From positions 124,001 through 188,000 of the forward strand of contig CAVTAL010000003.1 in the NCBI GenBank assembly GCA_963732635.1: a stretch of 64,000 nt of DNA, in the 5' to 3' direction. Origin of the DNA: JAKFWF01 sp963732635. GTDB taxonomy: Bacteria; Pseudomonadota; Alphaproteobacteria; Rhizobiales; Hyphomicrobiaceae. A program made the position numbers and the translations under genes. Positions 26,613 through 36,600 of the stretch are shown in pieces (position 1 is the first letter of the stretch; each line of letters starts with the position of its first letter). The notes beneath the pieces were generated by a model. That model saw only the letters and a program-made list of their open reading frames with translations. It searched no databases and had not been told where the DNA came from.

Positions 26613-28007
26613 ATGTTTGCCGAAGGCGCCGACGCCTGGTTCGCCGACGCCGACGGCGCGCGTTTCCTGAAGCCCGACTACGACCCGGCCCAATACGAAA
26701 AGATCAACGACGTGCTCGACGTCTGGTTCGATTCAGGCTCGACGCATTCTTACGTGCTGGAAGACCCGGTGCACTTCCCCGGCCTCGCCGGCATCCATCG
26801 CAAGGTCGATGGCGGCCGCGATGCCGTCATGTATCTCGAAGGCTCGGACCAGCATCGCGGCTGGTTCCATTCGTCGCTGATCGAAAGCTCCGGTACGCGC
26901 GGCCGGGCGCCGTTCGACGTGGTGCTGACGCACGGCTTCTGCCTCGACGAGAAGGGGCAGAAGATGTCGAAGTCGGTCGGCAACGTCACCGCACCGCAAG
27001 ACGTGATCAAGACCTCCGGCGCCGATATTCTGCGCCTGTGGGTGGCGGCATCCGATTATTCCGACGATCTGCGTATCGGCCCGGAGATCATGAAGGGCAT
27101 GTCGGATGCCTACCGCAAAATGCGCAATACGCTGCGCTGGATGCTGGGCACGCTTGCTCACTATCCCGTCGCTTCCGGCCGGCTCCCCGGCAGGGGAGTC
27201 GGAAGCGACCAGCAAAAAAGCGCGGCTGGAAGCGATGTTAAAAACCTTCCCGAACTCGAGCAGCTTATGCTGCATCGGCTGAGTGAACTCGATCCCATTA
27301 TCCGCAAGGCTTATGCGGAATACGACTACGCCAAAGTGGTGGCGATATTGGCGCAGTTCATGAATACCGAGTTGTCGGCATTCTATTTCGACATCCGCAA
27401 GGACGCGCTTTATTGCGAGGCGCCGTCGTCGAAAAAGCGGCAGGCGGCGCTCGAAACGGTCGAGCAGATCTTCCGCTGCGTCACCGTCTGGCTGGCGCCG
27501 ATCCTGGTGTTCACGGCAGAGGAATGCTGGCTGTCGCGCTACGGCGATGACGGCCAACGCTCGGTGCATCTCGAACAGTATCCGGTAATACCAGCCGGCT
27601 GGAATAACGAAGCCCTCGCCGCCAAATGGGATCAGATTAGGCGCGTGCGCTCAGGCGTTACCGGCGCGCTCGAACTCGAACGCGCCGCCAAGCGCATTGG
27701 CTCCAGTTTGGAAGCGGCGCCCATCGTGCACGTCGCGGATGCCGACCTGCGCAAGCTGCTCGGTACAATCGACTTGGCCGAAGTGTGCATCACGTCGGCG
27801 ATCACCATCACCGACAAGGTGGCACCCGACGAAGCGTTCGTTGTCGCTGACATTTCAGGCGTCCGCGTGGTGCCAGCCAAAGCCGAGGGCAAGAAGTGCG
27901 CGCGCTCATGGCGCATCACCACTGACGTCGGCGCCGACCCGAAATACCCGGACCTGTCCGCCCGCGATGCCGCCGCCATGCACGAGATCGACGGGAAGGC
28001 GGCATGA
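26613..28007 (+). CDS. ileS: ileS 3' fragment (KMSKS loop, anticodon-binding and C-terminal part)
   Basis: This 464-residue open frame covers the second half of the synthetase: FDSGSTHSYVLE, MYLEGSDQHRGWFHSSLIES, the GQKMSKSVGN loop near residue 112, the anticodon-binding helical domain, and a C-terminal end with SWRITTDVG. The true upstream junction lies in another frame; the ATG at 26613 is only the first in this frame. It carries a second palindromic insertion at 27168-27209, here kept in frame. Confidence 0.8.
   Translation: MFAEGADAWFADADGARFLKPDYDPAQYEKINDVLDVWFDSGSTHSYVLEDPVHFPGLAGIHRKVDGGRDAVMYLEGSDQHRGWFHSSLIESSGTRGRAPFDVVLTHGFCLDEKGQKMSKSVGNVTAPQDVIKTSGADILRLWVAASDYSDDLRIGPEIMKGMSDAYRKMRNTLRWMLGTLAHYPVASGRLPGRGVGSDQQKSAAGSDVKNLPELEQLMLHRLSELDPIIRKAYAEYDYAKVVAILAQFMNTELSAFYFDIRKDALYCEAPSSKKRQAALETVEQIFRCVTVWLAPILVFTAEECWLSRYGDDGQRSVHLEQYPVIPAGWNNEALAAKWDQIRRVRSGVTGALELERAAKRIGSSLEAAPIVHVADADLRKLLGTIDLAEVCITSAITITDKVAPDEAFVVADISGVRVVPAKAEGKKCARSWRITTDVGADPKYPDLSARDAAAMHEIDGKAA
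27168..27209. repeat. In-frame nested palindrome inside ileS
   Basis: Outer 10-base arms GTCGCTTCCG (27168-27177) and CGGAAGCGAC (27200-27209) enclose inner arms CTCCCC/GGGGAG. It is translated as about 14 residues (VASGRLPGRGVGSD) between LGTLAHYP and the NLPELEQLMLHRL helix, where other isoleucyl-tRNA synthetases that I recall have only a short turn. It keeps the frame open. Confidence 0.6.
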
Positions 28008-28531
28008 CGGCTACCGAGCCCGCGAAATCCTGGCTGTGGGGCCGCTGGTCGGCGCTGGGCTTGCAGGTGGCGGCGGCAACGCTCGTCATCGATCAGGCAC
28101 ATAAGCTGTGGATGCTGTTCGGCTATCGCATCCAGGATAAGGGGCGGGTGCCGGTCGCCCCGTTTCTTGATCTCGTCTACGTCAAGAACGTCGGCATCAG
28201 CTACGGCATGATGCCCGGCTGGCTCGGTCCATGGGCATTGTCGGCATTTGCCGTCGCCGCTTCGATTGCGCTTTACGTGTGGTTGGTGCGGGGCGATACA
28301 ACGCGACTGATCGCCTGGAGCCTCGGGCTGATCATCGGCGGCGCCATCGCCAACGCCATCGATCGATTGTGGCTTGGAGGCGTGGCCGACTTCTTCTCCG
28401 CTCATGCCTTCGGCTATTATTGGTATGTGTTCAACATCGCCGACGTGGCGATCGTTGCGGGTGTCGCCGGGCTGTTGTACGACTCCTTCATGGGTTCTGT
28501 GAGTCGCAAAGACGCCTCAATGCGGGAATAG
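28004..28531 (+). CDS. lspA: Lipoprotein signal peptidase (signal peptidase II)
   Basis: LspA is the inner-membrane aspartyl protease that cleaves lipoprotein signal peptides. The 175-residue protein has four hydrophobic helices and both catalytic aspartates in their conserved contexts: GGAIANAIDRL near residue 118 and FNIADVAI near residue 145. The start ATG overlaps the ileS stop. A lipoprotein gene follows 35 bp later, itself a likely substrate. Confidence 0.95.
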   Translation: MTATEPAKSWLWGRWSALGLQVAAATLVIDQAHKLWMLFGYRIQDKGRVPVAPFLDLVYVKNVGISYGMMPGWLGPWALSAFAVAASIALYVWLVRGDTTRLIAWSLGLIIGGAIANAIDRLWLGGVADFFSAHAFGYYWYVFNIADVAIVAGVAGLLYDSFMGSVSRKDASMRE

Positions 28532-28565
28532 CCCGCTTGGACGATTGGCTGGAGGCTTGGCGCCG

Positions 28566-29048
28566 ATGTTGGATAGCAGTCGCAGCAAGGGATTGATTTT
28601 GGTCGCCGTTCTGGCGCTGGCTGCGGTTGTCGGCGGCTGTTCGCCGGGCGATGTCGAACTCAACGGCTCGATCTTCGATAAGCTCGGTGTCGGCAGCGGC
28701 TCGCAGGTCGCCAATCGCGATCCGAAATTGTCTGACCGGCAGAATCTCGTATTGCCGCCGAATCTCGAACGCCTGCCTACGCCTGGATCGGGAGCAGCCG
28801 AGGAAGTTCAGTCCGCCGAGGCATTCCCGGTCGACCCGGAACAGAAGCGGGTGGCCGCTGCCGGACAAGCGCAAAAGAACCACAACGCGTTCTGCGAAAA
28901 GGCAATGCAGCAAGCGAAAGTGAATGGCAGTTTGAGCCCGGTGAATGGTCCGCTCGGGCGCTGTGATAAATCGATCCTGGACGCCATCAATATCCAAAGC
29001 CCAGTGGAAATAAGCACGGGCTCGAATGCGGCGGCGAAGAAACCTTGA
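28566..29048 (+). CDS. Small lipoprotein of unknown function
   Basis: A 160-residue precursor with a signal peptide and lipobox VVGGC (Cys at about residue 25), followed by a soluble, Pro-rich part (NLVLPPNLERLPTPG) and a C-terminal segment with two more cysteines (AFCEKAM, GRCDKSI) that could pair. The ATG at 28566 follows GGAGG. It recalls the DUF3035/BamF style of short alphaproteobacterial lipoproteins, but I cannot assign it. It sits between lspA and the M16 peptidase pair in the same direction, probably one operon. Confidence 0.8.
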   Translation: MLDSSRSKGLILVAVLALAAVVGGCSPGDVELNGSIFDKLGVGSGSQVANRDPKLSDRQNLVLPPNLERLPTPGSGAAEEVQSAEAFPVDPEQKRVAAAGQAQKNHNAFCEKAMQQAKVNGSLSPVNGPLGRCDKSILDAINIQSPVEISTGSNAAAKKP

Positions 29049-29220
29049 ATCTGGTCCGACCAGATTTGCAGGGATGCAAGGTTACCCCATCTTAATTTGA
29101 CTTGAACACTCTTCCGCCCGACATTCGGCGTCTGGAATGTGCCCCTGCGGCTGGGTCGATGAATTTCGTCGGGCCGAGCCGCAATTTCGCTCTGCCAGGC
29201 AAGCCCGAAGGAAAAGTACC

Positions 29221-30621
29221 ATGCTCGCTCGTGTTTTTCGGCCGGCCTCGATCGTCAAACTCGCAACCCTATTGGTAGCAACCGTCCCCATGCTCGCACT
29301 TGTCCAATCGGTCGCCTCCGCCCAGCAGCGTTCTCGGGTCGGCGAATTCACCCTTGCCAACGGCATGCGCGGCGTGGTCGTGCCGGACAACCGCGCACCG
29401 GTTGTTACCCACATGGTTTGGTACCGGGTCGGCGCCGCCGATGAACCGCCGGGAGCATCGGGCATCGCCCACTTCCTCGAGCATCTGATGTTCAAGGCGA
29501 CGGATAAGATTCCGGCCGGAGAGTTTTCCAAGATCGTGTCGCGCATCGGCGGCCAGGACAACGCCTTCACCGGGCACGACGCCACGGCCTATTTTCAGCG
29601 AGTAGCCAAGGACCGCTTGCCGACGGTGATGAAGATGGAGGCCGACCGCATGGTCAACCTCAAGCTCGCCGAAAAGGAAGTGCTGACCGAGCGCGACGTC
29701 ATTCTTGAGGAGCGCCGCAGCCGTATCGAGAACAGCCCGACGGCGATCCTCGACGAACAGATGAATGCCGCGCTCTATCAGTCGCATCCCTACAAGATCC
29801 CGGTGATCGGCTGGATGCACGAGATGGCGAAGCTCAGCCAGAAGGATGCGCTCGACTTCTACAAGCTGCACTACGCGCCAAACAATGCGATCCTGGTGGT
29901 CACCGGCGATGTGTCGCTCGATGAAGTCAAAAAGCTGGCCGAGGAGGCCTTCGGTTCGATCCCCGCCAACCCGGCGATCAAGCCGCGCCAACGCCCGATC
30001 GAGCCCGAGGCACGGGCTGCCCGTACCGTCGAATATCATGATCCGCGTGCTGGCAAGCCGACGCTGTCGCGGGCCTACGTCGCGCCGAGTTACAACACCG
30101 CCAAACCGGGCGAGGCAGAGGCACTCGACGTGCTGATGAAGATCGTCGGCTCGGGCGCCACAAGCCGGCTCTATCAAAAGTTGGTCTCGGAGCAGAAGAT
30201 CGCATCAAGCGCGGGCGGCTACTACATCGGTTCAGCCCTCGATACCGGCAAGATCGGTGTCTATGGTGTGCCGACGGAGGGCCAGACGCTCGATGCCGTC
30301 GCCGCCGCCATCGACGCAGTCATCGCCGAGGTCAAAGAGAAGGGCGTGACGGCGGAAGAGCTTGCTCGCGCCAAGACGACCTATATCGCCGAGTTCATTT
30401 ACGAGAGCGACAATCAGGCAACGCTCGCGCGTCGTTACGGCTGGGGGCTCGTCGTCGGCCGCACCATTGCCCAGATCGATAGCTGGCCGGATATGATCTC
30501 AAAAGTCACGTTGGAAGACGTGAAGGCCGCGGCGGAGAAGCATCTCGATATCCGCCACTCCGTGACTGGCCGTTTGATCCCGACCGCTGACAGCAAGTCG
30601 CCCGTTCCGGGCCGTACGTAA
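29221..30621 (+). CDS. M16 family zinc metallopeptidase, catalytic subunit (periplasmic)
   Basis: A 466-residue exported peptidase. The signal peptide ends near ASAQQ (residue 36). The inverted zinc motif is HFLEHLMFK (HxxEH) near residue 83, with the downstream glutamate region ERDVILEERRSR completing the site. The middle domain shows YKIPVIGWMHEM and LDFYKLHYAPNNAILVVTGD. M16 enzymes form clam-shell chambers that degrade short peptides. The ATG at 29221 follows GAAGGAAAA; the frame extends upstream to 29137. The next gene encodes its non-catalytic partner. Confidence 0.92.
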   Translation: MLARVFRPASIVKLATLLVATVPMLALVQSVASAQQRSRVGEFTLANGMRGVVVPDNRAPVVTHMVWYRVGAADEPPGASGIAHFLEHLMFKATDKIPAGEFSKIVSRIGGQDNAFTGHDATAYFQRVAKDRLPTVMKMEADRMVNLKLAEKEVLTERDVILEERRSRIENSPTAILDEQMNAALYQSHPYKIPVIGWMHEMAKLSQKDALDFYKLHYAPNNAILVVTGDVSLDEVKKLAEEAFGSIPANPAIKPRQRPIEPEARAARTVEYHDPRAGKPTLSRAYVAPSYNTAKPGEAEALDVLMKIVGSGATSRLYQKLVSEQKIASSAGGYYIGSALDTGKIGVYGVPTEGQTLDAVAAAIDAVIAEVKEKGVTAEELARAKTTYIAEFIYESDNQATLARRYGWGLVVGRTIAQIDSWPDMISKVTLEDVKAAAEKHLDIRHSVTGRLIPTADSKSPVPGRT

Positions 30622-30649
30622 TAGACGCACGCCAGGAAAGGCATCTGCC

Positions 30650-31990
30650 ATGGTTGAGTTGCGCTCAGGCCTGTCTGTGTTTGTCGCCGCAATCGCGGCA
30701 CTCGTCTCCGTATTTATTGTCCCAGAGGCCAACGCCATGAAAATCCAAGCCGTCAAAAGCCCGGGCGGCATCGAGGCATGGCTGGTCGAGGAACACAGCG
30801 TGCCGCTGGTGGCGCTGCGGTTCTCGTTCGATGGCGGCAATGCGCAGGACCCGGTCGGCAAGGAGGGCCTCGCGAATTTCATCGGCGGCATGATGGACGA
30901 AGGAGCCGGTGATCTCACCGCCGTGCAGTTCCAGGAGCGGATGGAAGACATCGCCATGCGCATGGGTTTCGAGGATAGCCGCGATGCTATTTACGGCAGC
31001 CTTGAAACGTTGACCGTCAACCTCGACAAGGCGATTGATCTGCTTCGGCTCGCGGTCAATAAGCCGCGCTTCGACGCCGATGCAGTTCAGCGTGTTAATG
31101 CCCAGTTGCAGGCAAGCCTTGCTTTCGCGGCCAAGAGCCCCGATCAGGTTGCGGCCAAAGCGTTCTCGGCGCTGATGTTTCCGAACCACCCTTATGGGCG
31201 CTCTGCCAATGGCACGCCGGAGAGCGTCGCCAGCATTACCGGCGCGGATCTAGAGGCTTATCGCAAGCGTGTTTATGCGCGGAGCAATCTGAAGATCGTG
31301 GCGGTCGGCGATATCGACGCCAAGACGCTTGGCATCGTGCTGGACAAGGTATTCGGCACATTGCCGGCCAAGGCCGAATTGACACCGGTACCGAAGGTGT
31401 CGCCGCCGGCTGGCGGTCAGCTCAAGGTGATCGAGATGAACGTGCCGCAGTCGGTGGCGACTTTCGGCATCAATGGCATCGCCCGCAAGGATCCGGATTT
31501 CATTCCGGCATTCGTGTTGAACCAGATCCTCGGCGGCGGCGGTTTCGCTTCCCGGCTGATGGAGGAAGTGCGCGAGAAGCGCGGCCTTGCCTACTCCGTC
31601 TACAGCTATCTCAATCCACTGAAGAGCGCGTCTCTGTTTGCCGGTGGCGTGGCCACCAAGAACGAGGAGATGGCCAAATCGATCGAGGTCATTCGGGGCG
31701 AGTTGAAGCGCATGGCCGACGACGGTCCGACACAGGCCGAATGGGAGAACGCGCGTTCGTTCCTCACCGGATCGTATGCGCTCAGGTTCGATACCAACGC
31801 CAAGATCGCCAATCAACTACTGGCGATCCAGCAGGACGACCTCGGCATTGATTACGTCGACAAGCGTAACGCCGAAGTGCAGGCGGTGACGATCGACGAT
31901 CTCAAGCGCGTCGCCAAGCGCCTTCTGAAGACCGATGACATGGTGTTCATGGTGGTCGGCAAGCCGAAAAATCTCGCCAGCCGGAGCTGA
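30650..31990 (+). CDS. M16 family peptidase-like protein, non-catalytic partner
   Basis: A 446-residue exported M16 homologue with a signal peptide ending EANA. At the position of the zinc motif it reads NFIGGMMDEGAG instead of HxxEH, so it cannot bind zinc. It keeps the substrate-binding REKRGLAYSVYSYLNP with the conserved Arg/Tyr pair in the C-terminal half. This split of catalytic and binding subunits parallels the mitochondrial processing peptidase and known bacterial heterodimers. It lies 28 bp after the catalytic gene and 4 bp before the pgi start. Confidence 0.92.
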   Translation: MVELRSGLSVFVAAIAALVSVFIVPEANAMKIQAVKSPGGIEAWLVEEHSVPLVALRFSFDGGNAQDPVGKEGLANFIGGMMDEGAGDLTAVQFQERMEDIAMRMGFEDSRDAIYGSLETLTVNLDKAIDLLRLAVNKPRFDADAVQRVNAQLQASLAFAAKSPDQVAAKAFSALMFPNHPYGRSANGTPESVASITGADLEAYRKRVYARSNLKIVAVGDIDAKTLGIVLDKVFGTLPAKAELTPVPKVSPPAGGQLKVIEMNVPQSVATFGINGIARKDPDFIPAFVLNQILGGGGFASRLMEEVREKRGLAYSVYSYLNPLKSASLFAGGVATKNEEMAKSIEVIRGELKRMADDGPTQAEWENARSFLTGSYALRFDTNAKIANQLLAIQQDDLGIDYVDKRNAEVQAVTIDDLKRVAKRLLKTDDMVFMVVGKPKNLASRS

Positions 31991-31994
31991 AGCG

Positions 31995-33350
31995 ATGAGC
32001 AACACCGCTGACGCTCCGCGATTGCCCTATGTGCAGTCGATCGCCGGTTGCCTCCCAGGTGCTATTGGCGAGCATGGCCTGAGCGAGAGTGAACTACTCG
32101 CTACGCTGGCCAAGCTCAGTCCGCATCTTACCCGGCTAGCCGACGACGAGATGCTGGGCCGATTACCGCTGCTCACGGTGCCCGATGACACCGCCGACAT
32201 CGAGGCGGCTCGTGCCGCCCTGGAGAAACTGTCCGACGGTGCGCGCACGATCATTTTCTTCGGCACTGGCGGTTCCGGCCTCGGCGGCCAGACCCTGGCG
32301 CAGCTCGCCGGCTGGAACATTGCCGGTGGCGTCGACGAAGCGCAGAAGAAGCGCCCACGCATGCGGTTTTACGACAATCTTGACCCGGCGACGCTGCAGG
32401 CGGCCTTGGCTGGCCTGGACCTTGCCTCGTCCCGCTTCGTTGTCACTTCGAAGTCCGGCAATACGCCCGAGACGCTGGTGCAGGCGATCGCGGCCCTCGA
32501 TGCCGTTATGCACGCCGGCCTCAAGGCACGAATTCCTTCGTTGTTTCTCGGACTGACCGAGCCTGCCGCGCCGGGCAAGAAAAACGGCCTTCGACAGTTG
32601 TTTGAGGGCTTGGCCGTACCGGTGCTGGAGCACCATACCGGCATCGGTGGACGCTTTTCTGCACTGACCAACGTCGGCTTGTTACCGGCGATGGCGCGAG
32701 GGCTCGACGTGGCCGCAATCCGGCGCGGCGCGCGCATAGTGGTTGACGGTTTGCGGGCGCGGCCATTGCCGATGGCATATCCGCCAGCGCTGGGCGCCGC
32801 GATCGCCATCGGTTTGTCGAAGTCACGCGGTATTCGCGTGCAAGTGATGATGCCCTATGCCGACCGCCTCGGCATGTTCTCGCATTGGTTCGTGCAGCTA
32901 TGGGCGGAGAGCCTGGGCAAGAAGGGCTGCGGCACGACGCCGATTGCCTGCCTCGGCCCGCTCGACCAGCACAGCCAGCTGCAGTTGTTCATGGATGGTC
33001 CGCGCGAACATCTGATGACGGTGCTGCGGGTCGCCACTGCCGGTAAAGGAAATCGCATCGATGCCGGGCTCGCCAAGGCTGCGGGGCTCGACGAGATGGC
33101 CGACCGCACGGTGGGAGATCTGGTTGCGGCCCAGGCACAGGGTGTGCCGCAAGCTCTGTCTCAGGCTGGCCGCCCCGTGCGCACATTCGATATCCCTCGC
33201 CTCGACGAGGAAGCCATCGGTGCATTGATGATGCACTTCATGATCGAGACGATCCTCGCCGGCCGCGCACTCGGTATAGACCCGTTCGATCAACCGGCGG
33301 TCGAACTAGCCAAGGTTCTGTCGCGCGAACGCTTGGTTAAGGCTGGTTAA
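31995..33350 (+). CDS. pgi: Glucose-6-phosphate isomerase
   Basis: Interconverts glucose-6-phosphate and fructose-6-phosphate. The 451-residue product carries IIFFGTGGSGLGGQTLAQLA and VTSKSGNTPETLVQAI, the two SIS-domain phosphosugar-binding loops, and HWFVQLWAESLGKKG further on. It is shorter than the roughly 550-residue enterobacterial enzyme, as in some alphaproteobacteria. The ATG at 31995 comes four bases after the stop of the M16 gene and has GGAG upstream, so it is probably part of that operon. Confidence 0.9.
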   Translation: MSNTADAPRLPYVQSIAGCLPGAIGEHGLSESELLATLAKLSPHLTRLADDEMLGRLPLLTVPDDTADIEAARAALEKLSDGARTIIFFGTGGSGLGGQTLAQLAGWNIAGGVDEAQKKRPRMRFYDNLDPATLQAALAGLDLASSRFVVTSKSGNTPETLVQAIAALDAVMHAGLKARIPSLFLGLTEPAAPGKKNGLRQLFEGLAVPVLEHHTGIGGRFSALTNVGLLPAMARGLDVAAIRRGARIVVDGLRARPLPMAYPPALGAAIAIGLSKSRGIRVQVMMPYADRLGMFSHWFVQLWAESLGKKGCGTTPIACLGPLDQHSQLQLFMDGPREHLMTVLRVATAGKGNRIDAGLAKAAGLDEMADRTVGDLVAAQAQGVPQALSQAGRPVRTFDIPRLDEEAIGALMMHFMIETILAGRALGIDPFDQPAVELAKVLSRERLVKAG

Positions 33351-33634
33351 CACCCGATAACCGAAACTTCGGCGGCGACGACGGCATTCTGCTCGCACCG
33401 GATTGGGTACCGACCCACGAGTTGGGGCCTCATCAGTTCGTTTCGTATTGACGGTTGCCGCGCAGGCGAGAACCTTCCGGAATGTGGCAGCATTTTACCG
33501 GACTGGCCGCGATTACGAAGCAAGACTTATCCCCGCGCCCCTGTTCGGCCGTATCATCTTGCACGATGATGAGATGATGGAACCTGTCGACCAGACAGGT
33601 GCCCGCTCGGCTGTCTGACCCAAGGGGTTTCCTC

Positions 33635-36600
33635 ATGCCCGTATTCCTGCGCTCGATTTCACGCCTCGCGCTGTTTACCTGTCTGCTCGCCAGTCCGGTG
33701 ATCTCGATGGCTCAAACGGTACGCCCGCCTCAGGCCATCGCTCCGGCAGCGGCATTCTCGCATCCGACCGTTGCGCGCGACGCGCAGCGCTACGAGGCCT
33801 GGTTGAAGCTGAATGTGAAGGCCCCCGCCCGACCGGCGCGTGAAGTCAGAATTGCCGCTGAAAAGGTTCTGGCGGCGGGTGCCGATGCTCGCGCCGCCTC
33901 GCGCGGGTTCTCCGAGGCCATCGCGGTCGAGCCTAAGGATGCTGACGCCTGGCTCGGCCTCGCCCGCGCGCTGTTGGCAATCAAACCAGACGGCAATACC
34001 GGCTCCGAGCGCTACGAACTGCCGGTCAACGGCACCGCTGCTGCCTACATTGCTTACCTGCGCGCCGGCACGCCTGCATTGAAGGCGCAGGCCCTTGTCA
34101 CCCTCGCCGACGGATTGAAGCGGCGCTCCTACTGGCGGCCGGCGATCGACGCGTTGAAGGCGAGCAACTCGCTGGTGTCGAGCGCCGAGGTGGCCGAGCA
34201 GATCGCCAAGCTGCAGGCCGAGCATGGCTTCCGTCTTGTCGACTACAAGGTCGAGAACGACGCCTCGCAGCCGCGTCTGTGCATCCAGTTCTCAGAAGCG
34301 TTGCTCAGCTCGCAGCAGGATTTCTCCAAGTTTGTCTCGGTCGATGGCCGCGACCCGCAGAGCGTGACCGTCGACACCCGCCAGCTATGTGTTGAAGGTC
34401 TAGTTCACGGCAAGCGCTACGAAGTGCAGGTGCGTGGCGGACTGCCGTCGGAGACCGCCGAGACGCTTGGAAAGACGGCCGAGATCGGCGTCTACGTGAA
34501 GGATCGCGGCGCGTCCGTGCGCTTCTCGGGCAAAAGTTACGTGCTCCCGTCGCGCGGCCAGCAGGGTATTCCGGTTGTTACGGTCAACACCGAGAAAGTG
34601 AAGGTCGAAGTCTACCGTGTCGGCGACCGCAGTCTCGTTTCAACCCTGATCGGCGGCGACTTCCAGAAGCAGATGTCGGGCTACGACGTCGAGCAGTTGA
34701 AGGACAAGGCTGGAGCACATGTCTACACCGGCACGCTCGAAGTCTCGACCAAGCTCAACGAGGAAGTGACCTCGGCGGTGCCGGTCGGCGATGCCATTCC
34801 GGAGCTCAAGCCGGGCGTTTACGCGATGACCGCCGTCAACGACGAGGTCAAAAAGGAAGGCGGCGGCCGAAGCAACGGCGAGCGCGCCACGCAATGGTTC
34901 ATCGTCTCCGATCTCGGCCTCACGGCATTGTCCGGTGACGACGGCATCCACGCATTCGTGCGCAGCCTTGCCGATACCCAATCGATAGGTGGCGCCAACG
35001 TGCGCCTTGTCGCCCGCAATAATGAAATTCTGGGCACGGGTAAGACTGACGCGAGCGGCTACGTCCGCTTCGACGCCGGCTTGAAGCGCGGCGAAGGCGG
35101 CATGGCGCCGGCGATCATCGTCGCCGAAGGGCCGTCGGGGGACTACGCCTTCCTTGATCTGACCGCTGCGGCCTTCGACCTTTCTGATCGTGGCGTGAAG
35201 GGGCGCGACGCTTCAGGCCCGCTCGATGCCTACCTCTATGCCGAGCGCGGCGTCTATCGCCCGGGTGAAATGGTGCATCTGACTGGTCTCGTGCGCGACC
35301 GCGCTGGCAAGGCCTCGAGTGTGCCGATGACGCTGATTGTGTCGCGTCCCGATGGCGTCGAGCACAGGCGCATCGCATTGACCGACGATGCGCTTGGCGG
35401 TCGCGAGTCGAAGCTCGCGCTTGCCGGCACCGCCATGACCGGAACGTGGCGCGCGAAGCTCCACGCCGACCCGAAAGCCGATCCACTCGCCAGCGTCTCA
35501 TTCCTGGTCGAGGACTTCGTGCCGGAGCGCCTGGAGCTGAAACTAGAGCCGGTTGCCAAGTCGATTGCGCCTGAGGAACCCTCGATCATCAAGCTCGCCG
35601 GCCGCTATCTCTATGGGCCGCCGGCTGCCAACCTCGCGATCGAAGGTGACATCGTAGTCAAACCGTCAACCAAGGACGTCGAAGGTTTCCCCGGATTCAA
35701 GTTTGGTCGTGTCGAGGAAAAGCTCACCGTCGTGCGCAAACCGCTCGAAGGCGCGCCCAATACCGGAACCGATGGCAGTGCCAGCGTAACCGTCATGCTA
35801 CCAGCGATCGCCCGCACCACGCGGCCGCTCGAAGCCGACATCATGCTGCGCCTGCGGGAACCCGGTGGCCGCACTATCGAGCGCACAGTGACGCTGCCAG
35901 TCGACCCGAAGGCGGCGCGCATCGGCATCAAGCCGCTGTTCAAGGGCGACGAGGTGCCGGAAGGCGAGATGGCCCGCTTCGAGGTCATCAAGCTCGATGC
36001 CAACGGTCGTCGTGCCGCCGACGCGGACATCAAGTGGACACTCGTCCGCCTCGACCAGAACTGGCAGTGGTACAGCCGCGACGGCAACTGGAACTATGAG
36101 TCCGTGACGCTGTCGCGCAAGATCGCCAGCGGCACCGCCAAGACCACGGCCGAACTCGCGGCCGCCATCGAAGCCAAGGCCGACTGGGGCCGTTATCGCC
36201 TGGAAGTGTCGGCGGCCGACGGCGGCGCTTCGACGAGCGTCAACTTCCGTGCCGGCTGGTACGGCGAGGAAGGTGCTGACTCACCTGAATTCCTCGAAGT
36301 TGGCCTCGATAAGCCCGCCTACAAGGCCGGCGAGACTGCCAAACTGAAGGTCGTCTCCAAGACCGGCGGCAAGGCGCTGGTCACCATCCTGTCGTCGGGC
36401 CTCGTCACCCACCACCAAGTCGACGTCGCCAAGGGTGGCGGTGAAATTCCGATCGTGGTCGGCAGCGATTGGGGCGCAGGCGCCTACGTCGCCACAATGT
36501 TATATAGGCCCATGGACATTGCCGCCAAGCGCATGCCGGGTCGCGCGCTTGGCATCAAGTGGCTGGCCCTCGATCAGGCGGAACGCACGCTGAAGGTCGC

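Larger units (their letters stand above)
24794..28007 (+). pseudogene. ileS: Isoleucyl-tRNA synthetase gene, frame broken several times and carrying palindromic insertions
   Basis: The full gene is recognisable end to end, but the frame changes repeatedly: frame 2 from 24794 to 25543, frame 0 at about 25548-25680 ([20 protein letters not shown]), frame 1 to about 25800 (ENNWAKVGDKYILADKLAGE), and frame 0 from 25842 (LGYTFDVPLLDGDHVTDDAG) to 26262. A palindromic element follows, then frame 2 from 26399 (TLREISLRSIRETEWVPKSG), and frame 0 after an extra A in the AAAA at 26583-26586 through to 28007. The stop overlaps the lspA start (ATGA), the conserved ileS-lspA coupling. The synthetase is essential, so either this region is misassembled or a second ileS exists elsewhere. 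Confidence 0.85.
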
